A stretch of DNA of 64,000 nt from Nocardioides sp. (GTDB lineage: Bacteria > Actinomycetota > Actinomycetes > Propionibacteriales > Nocardioidaceae), in the NCBI GenBank assembly GCA_020636915.1, contig JACJWV010000015.1, positions 1-64,000 on the forward strand. Reading direction: 5' to 3'. The notes below the pieces were generated by a model. That model saw nothing but the letters and a program-made list of their open reading frames with translations, was not told the origin of the DNA and ran no database searches. The translations under genes were made by a program, and so were the position numbers. Positions 16,342-23,066 of the stretch are shown in pieces; position 1 is the stretch's first letter, and each line of letters starts with the position of its first letter.

Positions 16342-17673
16342 TCAGTTGCGCGGAAACGGCGGGGAGACAGCCGACGAGCCCGAGCCCGAGCCCGGGACAG
16401 CCTCGCCCGCTCCGGGAGTCGCCGAGCTCTGCTCGAGGTGCTCGTAGTAGTCGCGCCGCCGGCCCTGCTTGTCCATCGTGGCGAGCAGGCGCAGCCCCGC
16501 GGGCTCCACGGTGCGCGAGCTCAGCCAGGCCAGCGCCAGGCTCGGGACGGCCACCAGGAGCGCGGTCCAGAGGAAGAAGAGGCCGGGCCGTGGGTCGGGC
16601 AGGACGCCCAGATGGCCGAGGAACCGCATGACCGGCTCGTGCACCAGGTAGACGCCGTACCCGAGGGTCCCGACGAAGGCCAGCGGCCGCCAGTCGAAGA
16701 ACCGCGACCACGGTCCCGCGTGCAGCACGATCCCGGCGAGCAGCAGCGCGACGGCGGCAGAGTAGAGAGGGTGCCACCACTCGCTGGTCGGCGTGTCGTC
16801 GAACGGGCGGGTCATCACCAGCACGCCGAGTGCGGCCAGGCCCAGGACGCCGAGGGTCGAGCGGGCCACGCGGCCCAGCCGTACGCCGGCGGCGACGAGC
16901 ACCGCGAGGGCCATGCCCAGGCCGAAGTCGGCGGCCCGCGACGGCGCGGAGAACCACACCGACCAGGCGTCGTCGGCGTGGGAGGTCAGGACGGTCGCCC
17001 AGACCAGGAAGCCGAGGCCGACGGCGATGCACAACGCGGGCAGCACCGACACGACCGCGAGCCGGGCCCGGCGGTCGGCCACCCGGCGGACCGCGGCGTT
17101 CACCAGCGGCACCGCGAGCGCCATCAGGACGTAGAAGTGGAACTCGACGGCGAGCGACCACGCCGGGCCGTCGGTCCAGAAGATGTACTGGTCGCTGTAG
17201 ATCTGGGTGAAGGTCAGGTGCATCACCAGGTCCTGCCAGTGCCCGGGCAGCGACGGCGTCGTCGTCGCCCACACGGCCAGCACGATCACGTAGTAGAGCG
17301 GCAGCAGCCGGGCCATCCGGCGCATCAGCAGCACCCGACCGGGTCGCCCGCCGGCGCCGTCGACGCAGGCGCGCGCGACGGGCAGCCACAGGACCAGGCC
17401 CGACAGCACGAAGAACATGTCCACGAAGAGATCGGTGCCGAGCATCGCCTGGTGGGCGGCGCCCGACCACGGCCAGGCCCACGTCTGCGGGTCCCGGTGG
17501 TGCTGGTAGGAGTGGAAGACCACCACGCACAGGGCGGCGAGGCCGCGCAGCCAACCGAGCGGGTACTGCGGGGCGCGGCCCTGCGGGGGTACGCCGGGGG
17601 CGCCCGGTGTGCCGGGCGCGGTCGGGGCGTCGACCGCGTCCGTCTGCTCACGGGTCAGCGGGGTCACCGTCAT
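16342..17673 (-). CDS. Acyltransferase 3 family membrane protein (OafA-like)
   Basis: A 443-residue polytopic membrane protein of the acyltransferase-3 family. TM1 contains the family's essential His in LCVVVFHSYQHHRD. About ten hydrophobic helices follow, with the conserved GYGVYLVHEP segment near the C-terminus. Members O-acylate carbohydrates or lipid-linked sugars from the cytoplasmic face. Its ATG overlaps the stop of the glycosyltransferase gene (ATGA at 17670-17673), so the two are translationally coupled. This suggests it modifies the polymer or glycan made by that enzyme. The N-terminal 40 residues are Pro/Ala-rich and cytosolic. An in-frame extension upstream of the ATG would run into the glycosyltransferase and is rejected. 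Confidence 0.85.
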   Translation of the reverse strand: MTVTPLTREQTDAVDAPTAPGTPGAPGVPPQGRAPQYPLGWLRGLAALCVVVFHSYQHHRDPQTWAWPWSGAAHQAMLGTDLFVDMFFVLSGLVLWLPVARACVDGAGGRPGRVLLMRRMARLLPLYYVIVLAVWATTTPSLPGHWQDLVMHLTFTQIYSDQYIFWTDGPAWSLAVEFHFYVLMALAVPLVNAAVRRVADRRARLAVVSVLPALCIAVGLGFLVWATVLTSHADDAWSVWFSAPSRAADFGLGMALAVLVAAGVRLGRVARSTLGVLGLAALGVLVMTRPFDDTPTSEWWHPLYSAAVALLLAGIVLHAGPWSRFFDWRPLAFVGTLGYGVYLVHEPVMRFLGHLGVLPDPRPGLFFLWTALLVAVPSLALAWLSSRTVEPAGLRLLATMDKQGRRRDYYEHLEQSSATPGAGEAVPGSGSGSSAVSPPFPRN

Positions 17674-19592
17674 GCCGCCACCTCCTGGGTCTCGGGTGTG
17701 CTGCGGTCGGGGGAGTCGTCGATTCCGGTCCCGTTGGCGGACCGCGGGGTGACCACCCACGCGTGCTCGCCGCGCAGCTGCTTGAGCTGGGCGACCCGGT
17801 TCACGACGTTCTTCAGCTCGGTGTAGAAGAACAGGTTCGCGACGGCCGCGGCCACGAACCAGCGGCGGTGGCGCCGCACCTCGGGGACCGCCAGCCGGTA
17901 GGCCGCGATCGTCTGCACCGGGCCGGAGGCCGTGGTGAACAGCGTCAGCAGCAGGAACATCGGCGACGTCAGGTCCAGGCCGCCGTCACGCCAGACGTAG
18001 AAGCCGATCAGCGGCCAGGTGAGCAGCGCGAGCCAGGGATAGAGCTCGCGCCAGCCCAGCAGGTAGACGACGCCGAGCCGCTGGCGCAGGTCGAGCACCG
18101 GCGAGCGCAGCGTCGACCAGAAGTGGCGCAGCGAGACCTGGAACCAGCCCTGCGCCCAGCGCATCCGCTGGTTCCAGAGCGCCCGGGTGGTCTCCGGGGC
18201 GAGCTCCCGGCTGACCAGCCCGGGGTCGTTGACGATCCGGCCGCCGGCCTCGAGCACCCGCACCGACGCCTCGATGTCCTCGGTCAGGAAGGAGCCGCGC
18301 AGCCGGATCCGCTCGAGCGCGTCCATGCGCCAGTAGCCGTTGGAGCCGCCGAAGATCCCGAAGCCGAAGAGGGCGGCGCGGCCGGGGTGGGCCACCGCGT
18401 AGATCTGCTCGAACTCGACGGCGACCAGCTTGGCGAGCGCGGAGTCGTCGCCGTTGCGGATGACGCAGTGGCCCTGGACGACGTCGGCGCCGTCGTCGAT
18501 CCAGCGCCAGGCGCGGTCGAACGCGCCGGGCATCGGGTGGTGGTCGGCGTCGAAGATGCCGACGATCTCGCCCTCCGCCACGCGCAGCGCGGCGTTGACG
18601 TTCTGGGCCTTGGAGGTGCTGTCGGGGACCTTGAGGACGGTCAGGTCCGGGTGCGCGCGACCGAGCTCCGCGAGCTGCTCCTCCACCTCCAGGGGAACGG
18701 GGGTGTTGTAGGCGACGACGACCTGGAGCCCGCCGTCGTACTGCTGGGCGAGGAAGGCGTGCACCGTCTCGAGGATGGTGTCCGCCTCGTTGGGGAGGTA
18801 CGCCGCCACGACGGCCGTCGCGCGGGGCGCCGGCCGGCTGGCGTGCTCGGGGGGTCGGGCCGGGTCGAGCGCGAAGGAGCACTCGAACCAGATCAGGCCC
18901 GCCGTCAGCGCGAGCGCGCCGACCAGGGTCCAGTACACGATCGACGACGCGTCGAACCCGATCGCGTCGAGACCCACCAGGGCCAGGAAGGGGAGCACCG
19001 CGACGCCGACCGTGGCCAGCAGCACCTGCCGGCCGATCGACCAGAGGCTCACGCGCGGCCGGCGGGTGCGGGCGTGGGCGCCTTGCAGCCGTGGCTGCAG
19101 GTCGCGAGCCCGCACCGACTCGGCGGCCGCCTCGGCGGCGTGCCGCTCGGCCTCGACGGGGCTCTGCTTGCGGGAGACGTGCGCCCAGCCGACCCCGAGG
19201 TCGACGACCCCGTCGCGCTCGACGAGCGTGTCGAGCACCTCGATGGCGTGGTAGGCCATCTCCTGCAGCCGCACCGGGCGGGCCGCCCGGTCCTCGTGGT
19301 GCAGCCGGAGCGAGAGCAGGCCCTCGTCGGTCGCGGCCACCACCTCTCCGGGCTGCAGGTAGCGGGTCAGCCGCTCGGCCGCGGCGCGTACGACGTCGGC
19401 GGGCGGCCGCATCCGGGTGACGACGTCGGTGCTGCGGGGCGCCCAGACCGGGTCGATCACCGCGACGATCTCGCGGCCACGACCCGGAGTCGGGACGGCC
19501 AGCCGGTTGCGGACCGGCGGGAGGAGGACCTCCTCCGGCGAGCCCACCCGGCCCGGGGGCTCGGGGGCACGGCGGTCATGGGTGAGGGACAC
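17670..19592 (-). CDS. Membrane processive GT2 glycosyltransferase with degenerate GGDEF-like N-terminal domain
   Basis: A 640-residue protein. Residues about 45-165 look like a worn GGDEF domain: VVRAAAERLTRYLQPGEVVA corresponds to the usual helix before the signature. The signature itself is replaced by ATDEGLLSL. A GVGWAHVSR strand and a final helix follow. Two TM helices come next (about 182-230). The GT-A domain has all processive GT2 marks: DAD (about 347-349), TED (about 438), and QRMRWAQGW (about 470). C-terminal TM helices close the channel, as in cellulose or hyaluronan synthases. It should polymerise a sugar and export it. The GTG start has a GAAAGG-type ribosome site. It is the first gene of a pair with the acyltransferase. 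The sugar is unknown. Confidence 0.85.
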   Translation of the reverse strand: MSLTHDRRAPEPPGRVGSPEEVLLPPVRNRLAVPTPGRGREIVAVIDPVWAPRSTDVVTRMRPPADVVRAAAERLTRYLQPGEVVAATDEGLLSLRLHHEDRAARPVRLQEMAYHAIEVLDTLVERDGVVDLGVGWAHVSRKQSPVEAERHAAEAAAESVRARDLQPRLQGAHARTRRPRVSLWSIGRQVLLATVGVAVLPFLALVGLDAIGFDASSIVYWTLVGALALTAGLIWFECSFALDPARPPEHASRPAPRATAVVAAYLPNEADTILETVHAFLAQQYDGGLQVVVAYNTPVPLEVEEQLAELGRAHPDLTVLKVPDSTSKAQNVNAALRVAEGEIVGIFDADHHPMPGAFDRAWRWIDDGADVVQGHCVIRNGDDSALAKLVAVEFEQIYAVAHPGRAALFGFGIFGGSNGYWRMDALERIRLRGSFLTEDIEASVRVLEAGGRIVNDPGLVSRELAPETTRALWNQRMRWAQGWFQVSLRHFWSTLRSPVLDLRQRLGVVYLLGWRELYPWLALLTWPLIGFYVWRDGGLDLTSPMFLLLTLFTTASGPVQTIAAYRLAVPEVRRHRRWFVAAAVANLFFYTELKNVVNRVAQLKQLRGEHAWVVTPRSANGTGIDDSPDRSTPETQEVAA

Positions 19593-19822
19593 AGGCGTGA
19601 CCTTTCGGTTCGGCGGACGCGCGGCGACCGATCGGGGGCCGGGCGGGCGGACGACACCCGGGACTCCGGGGACGACGGCACGGATCGGTGCCGCTCGGGT
19701 CTGGAGCCGGTGGAAAGGCGCGCTGCGTGAGTCGCGCTCGAACGTTCCACGCTCCCCGAACCCTGCCCCGAACTCAAGGCGGTCATGGCGTGCGTCGCAT
19801 CACGCGACGGTGGTCACGCTGG

Positions 19823-19840
19823 TGGAACACGTTCTAGTCT
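19823..19840 (+). promoter_or_regulatory. KstR-like operator overlapping a leaderless -10 box
   Basis: TGGAACACGTTCTA (19823-19836) fits the KstR consensus TNNAACNNGTTNNA on both strands. It overlaps TAGTCT (19835-19840), a -10-like box 7 nt before the ATG of the DapB-like gene. Binding here would block RNA polymerase directly. KstR controls sterol catabolism in mycobacteria and relatives, but no sterol gene is otherwise visible in this window. The rest of the 255-bp gap (19593-19822) shows no further clear element. Confidence 0.5.
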
Positions 19841-19847
19841 GCGGCCC

Positions 19848-20900
19848 ATGGACCGACCGCTGCGCGTCATCCAGTGGACCACCGGCAACATCGGCCGGCG
19901 CTCGCTGCACGCGATCCTCACCCGCCCCGACCTCGAGCTCGCCGGCGTCTATGCCCACGGCAAGGACAAGGTCGGCCGCGACGCCGCCGAGCTGTGCGGC
20001 TGGCGGGAGCCGACCGGCGTCCTGGCCACCGACGACGTCGCGGCGCTGCTGGCGCTGGGTGCCGACGCCTGCTGCTACAACCCGCTGTGGCCGAGCGTCG
20101 ACGAGCTGTGTGCGCTGCTGGAGGCCGGGGTGAACGTCTGCGCCAGTGCCGCCTGGATCACCGGCGGCAAGCAGAGCCCGGCGGACCTCGACCGGATCCG
20201 CTCGGCCTGCGAGCGTGGCGGCTCGACGATCTTCGGCAGCGGCGCCCACCCGGGCATGACGAACCTGGTCGGGATGGTGCTGAGCGGCTCGTGCGAGCGC
20301 GTGGACGAGATCCGGATCACCGAGTCGGTCGACTGCTCGACGTACGAGAGCGCGGAGACGCAGCGGGCGATGGGCTTCTCGCAGCCCCCCGACACCCCGG
20401 GCCTGGCCGAGAGCGTGCGGCGCGAGAGCGAGGTCTTCGCCGAGTCCGCGGCGATGATGGCCGACGCGATCGGGGCGTCGCTGGACCGGATGACCTTCGA
20501 CGTCGAGTTCACGGCGGCCACCGGCGACAGCGACCTGGGCTTCATGACGATCCCGGCGGGCACCGTCGGCGGGGTCATGGGCTACCACCGCGGCTGGGTC
20601 GGCGAGCGCAACGTCGTCAGCGTCGGCTTCAACTGGATCATGGGCGAGCACACGACCCCGCCGAAGCCGCTCGCGCACGGGCACGTGGTCCAGGTCTTCG
20701 GGGTGCCCAACATGCGCACCGTGCTGCACTGCCTGCCGCCGGCGGACTGGACCGAGCCCGGCTTCATGGGCCTGGGGATGATCTACACGGCGATGCCGGT
20801 GACCAACGCGGTGCCGTACGTCGTCGCCGCCCCACCCGGCATCGTGACGCTGGCCGACCTCCCGCCGGTGACGGGCCGCTTCCTCCAGCCGCCGGCGTAG
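19848..20900 (+). CDS. Dihydrodipicolinate reductase-like NAD(P)-dependent oxidoreductase
   Basis: A 350-residue protein with an N-terminal Rossmann fold of the DapB type (RVIQWTTGNIGRRSLHAI, nucleotide-binding loop at about residues 10-18). A larger C-terminal domain follows that is not found in true DapB. It resembles the uncharacterised actinobacterial 'dihydrodipicolinate reductase N-terminal domain' group, also annotated as amine dehydrogenase-like; a role in lysine synthesis is unlikely. A KstR-like site and a leaderless -10 box lie directly before the ATG, hinting at steroid- or lipid-linked control. The gene is alone, divergent from the glycosyltransferase operon. An upstream in-frame start 21 codons earlier is rejected because it would lie upstream of the promoter. 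Confidence 0.75.
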   Translation: MDRPLRVIQWTTGNIGRRSLHAILTRPDLELAGVYAHGKDKVGRDAAELCGWREPTGVLATDDVAALLALGADACCYNPLWPSVDELCALLEAGVNVCASAAWITGGKQSPADLDRIRSACERGGSTIFGSGAHPGMTNLVGMVLSGSCERVDEIRITESVDCSTYESAETQRAMGFSQPPDTPGLAESVRRESEVFAESAAMMADAIGASLDRMTFDVEFTAATGDSDLGFMTIPAGTVGGVMGYHRGWVGERNVVSVGFNWIMGEHTTPPKPLAHGHVVQVFGVPNMRTVLHCLPPADWTEPGFMGLGMIYTAMPVTNAVPYVVAAPPGIVTLADLPPVTGRFLQPPA

Positions 20901-20931
20901 GGGCCGCGCCCGCGGCCCGCCTCCGGCACGA

Positions 20932-21147
20932 TCACCAGGTGAGCTCGACCTCGAGCTCGTTCTCGTCGCCCAGCTCGACCTCGATCTTCAGGTCGACCTC
21001 GTCGGGCACGCGCACGGTGACGCGGCGACCGTCCCGCTCGAACTCGATCGAGTTGTTCCTCGCCAGGGCGTCGGCCAGCGCGTGCAACCGCGCCGCCGCC
21101 TCCTCGCGACGCATCCGCTGGGTGTCATCGATCTCGAACAGGTCCAT
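20932..21147 (-). CDS. Amphi-Trp domain protein
   Basis: A 71-residue protein. An N-terminal amphipathic helix (RMRREEAAARLHALADALAR) is followed by two beta strands (SIEFERDGRRVTVRVP and DLKIEVELGDENELEVELTW). It ends in the Trp that gives the amphi-Trp family its name. These small actinobacterial and archaeal proteins are of unknown function. The ATG is supported by TAGATT 6 nt upstream. It lies downstream of GPx on the same strand but is separated by 240 bp of repeats, so it is probably independently transcribed. Confidence 0.8.
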   Translation of the reverse strand: MDLFEIDDTQRMRREEAAARLHALADALARNNSIEFERDGRRVTVRVPDEVDLKIEVELGDENELEVELTW

Positions 21148-21232
21148 GGCCCGAATCTACGCAGGCTGCGGCGGCTCCGCCCCCGGTTCACGGTCGCCGG
21201 GCCGGCGGTGGGCGGTCGGCGGTCGGCGGAGG

Positions 21233-21370
21233 TGGGGGGAGTTTCGTCGGCCGGCCGACGAAATCCGAGCCGGGACGACGAAGCTTTGTCGTCCCGCGTC
21301 GGACTTCGTCGTCCACCCCCCGGCCGGGCGGGGGTGGGGGAGTTTCGTCGGCCGGCCGACGAAATCCGAT
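21233..21370. repeat. Pair of 22-bp perfect palindromes plus central palindrome
   Basis: Two identical 22-bp palindromes (21242-21263 and 21343-21364) each read TTTCGTCGGCC followed by its reverse complement. Each sits in a longer direct repeat that starts GGTGGGGG and ends AAATCCGA. Midway is a different near-palindrome with arms GGGACGAC and GTCGTCCC around a GAAGCTTT centre (21272-21295). The array fills the gap between the amphi-Trp and GPx genes. It could be an operator array for GPx-adjacent control or a REP-like cluster. Confidence 0.75.
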
Positions 21371-21390
21371 CGGGGGCGCCGCCGGAGCGC

Positions 21391-21879
21391 TCAGCCGACC
21401 AGGGCCTCGATCGCGTCGACCAGGCGCGGGTCGTCGGGCTCGACCTGCGGGCGCAGCCGCGCGATGACGGTCCCGTCGGCGGCGAGCAGGAACTTCTCGA
21501 AGTTCCAGGTCACGTCTCCGGCCTCGCCCTTCTCGTTCGGCGCCTTGACCAGCGTCCGGTAGATCTCGTGGCGGTCGTCGCCGTTGACCTCGATCTTCTC
21601 GGTCAGCGGGAACGTGACGCCGTACGTCGCCGAGCAGAACTCCGCGATCTCGTCGGCGCTCCCGGGCTCCTGCCCGTAGAACTGGTTGCAGGGCAGCCCG
21701 ACGACGGTGAAGCCGCGGGCGGCGTACCGCTCGTGGAGCTCCTCGAGCCCGGTGTACTGCGGCGTGAGGCCGCACCTGCTCGCCACGTTGACCAGGAGTG
21801 CGGGCTGTCCGCCGGTGATCTCGCCCAGCGTGGCGGCCGTGCCGTCCAGCCGGGCGATCTTCGCGTCGAGGATGCTCAT
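21391..21879 (-). CDS. Glutathione peroxidase family protein (Cys type)
   Basis: A 162-residue thioredoxin-fold peroxidase. The peroxidatic residue is Cys36 in NVASRCGLT, completed by Gln67 (PCNQF) and Trp125/Asn126 (TWNFEKF), the standard catalytic tetrad. A second Cys (Cys64 in LPCNQF) and Cys82 are present. Bacterial Cys-type members usually take electrons from thioredoxin rather than glutathione, which actinobacteria lack. It should reduce hydrogen or lipid peroxides in the cytoplasm. TAGGCT lies 6 nt before the ATG. The gene is back to back with the alcohol dehydrogenase. Confidence 0.92.
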   Translation of the reverse strand: MSILDAKIARLDGTAATLGEITGGQPALLVNVASRCGLTPQYTGLEELHERYAARGFTVVGLPCNQFYGQEPGSADEIAEFCSATYGVTFPLTEKIEVNGDDRHEIYRTLVKAPNEKGEAGDVTWNFEKFLLAADGTVIARLRPQVEPDDPRLVDAIEALVG

Positions 21880-21965
21880 GCCGCGAGCCTAGATGCCTGA
21901 TGGCAATCGCCGGTGAGGGCGTGCTGCCCATCCGGAGCCGAGTGCCGCCCTGCGACGATGGGCGG

Positions 21966-23003
21966 GTGCGTGCCCTGGTCGTCGATGCGGTCCGAACCCA
22001 GCCCGAGGTGCGGGAGGTGCCCGACCCGTCCGCACCCGACGGCGGGGTCGTCGTCCGGGTGCTGGCCACCGGGATGTGCCGCAGCGACTGGCACGCCTGG
22101 GCCGGCCACGACGGGGGTGTGGTGTTCCCCCACGTCCCGGGGCACGAGCTCGCCGGCGTGGTGGTCGACGTCGGTGCCGGGGTCGACCGCCGGCGGATCG
22201 GTGAGCGGGTGACGGTGCCGTTCGTGTGCGGGTGCGGACGCTGCGAGTGGTGCCGCGCCGGCGACGCCCAGGTCTGCCCCGACCAGCAGCAGCCGGGGTT
22301 CACCCACTGGGGCTCCTTCGCCGAGCTCGTCGCGCTGCACGCCGCGGACGCCAACCTGGTGGCCCTGCCGGACCACGTCGACGACGCGACCGCAGCCGCG
22401 CTGGGCTGCCGGTTCGCCACGGCGTACCGCGCCCTGGTCGGCCGGGCTCGGGTGCGCCCCGAGGAGTGGGTCACCGTCGTCGGCGCGGGCGGGGTCGGGC
22501 TCAGCGCGGTCATGGTCGCGCGTGCCCTCGGCGCCCGGGTCGTCGCGGTGGACCGCACCCGGGAGGCCCTGGCGGCAGCCGCGGACCTCGGCGCCGAGCA
22601 CGCCGTGCTGGCCGACGGCGCTCTCGACGTACCCGCTGCCGTCGCCGACCTCACCGGCGGGGGCAGCCACGTCTCGGTGGACGCGGTGGGCAGCGAGCAG
22701 ACCTGCGCGGACGCGATCTGCAGCCTGCGTCGGCGCGGCCGGCACGTCCAGGTCGGGCTGCTCCCGGACGACCGCTCGCGGGTGCCGATGGCCCGGGCCA
22801 TCGCCTGGGAGCTCGACCTGCTGGGCAGTCACGGGATGGCCGCGACCGACTACCCCGAGATGCTCGCCCTGATCGAGGCCGGGGCGCTGCAACCTCACCG
22901 CCTCGTCGAGAGGACCGTCGGTCTCGACGACGCCGCCCGGCTGCTCCCCGGCCTCGACCGGGCCACCGTCGCCGGGATCACCGTGATCGACCCCACCCGC
23001 TGA
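21966..23003 (+). CDS. Zinc-dependent alcohol dehydrogenase
   Basis: A 345-residue MDR enzyme. Catalytic zinc ligands are visible in GMCRSDWHAW (Cys, then the proton-relay Asp/His region) and GHELAGVV (His-Glu). The structural zinc loop has four Cys in CGCGRCEWCRAGDAQVC. The Rossmann motif is GAGGVGLSAVMVARALGA. It should oxidise an alcohol with NAD in the cytoplasm. GTG 21966 is preferred over an ATG 22 codons upstream because the usual N-terminus (RALVVDAVRTQPEVREVPDP) starts there. A GACGAT box lies 6 nt before it. It is divergent from the glutathione peroxidase. Confidence 0.87.
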   Translation: MRALVVDAVRTQPEVREVPDPSAPDGGVVVRVLATGMCRSDWHAWAGHDGGVVFPHVPGHELAGVVVDVGAGVDRRRIGERVTVPFVCGCGRCEWCRAGDAQVCPDQQQPGFTHWGSFAELVALHAADANLVALPDHVDDATAAALGCRFATAYRALVGRARVRPEEWVTVVGAGGVGLSAVMVARALGARVVAVDRTREALAAAADLGAEHAVLADGALDVPAAVADLTGGGSHVSVDAVGSEQTCADAICSLRRRGRHVQVGLLPDDRSRVPMARAIAWELDLLGSHGMAATDYPEMLALIEAGALQPHRLVERTVGLDDAARLLPGLDRATVAGITVIDPTR

Positions 23004-23066
23004 CCCGACGGCAGTGCCCGGGTGTGACACCGACCCCTGTCGGAGCCGCGGGCTAGTTTCTACGAC

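Noticed and set aside
16066..17826. A 586-residue plus-strand open frame over the acyltransferase gene
   Set aside because: The minus-strand reading has ten membrane helices and the family His motif; the plus reading is compositionally biased and begins in a palindrome.
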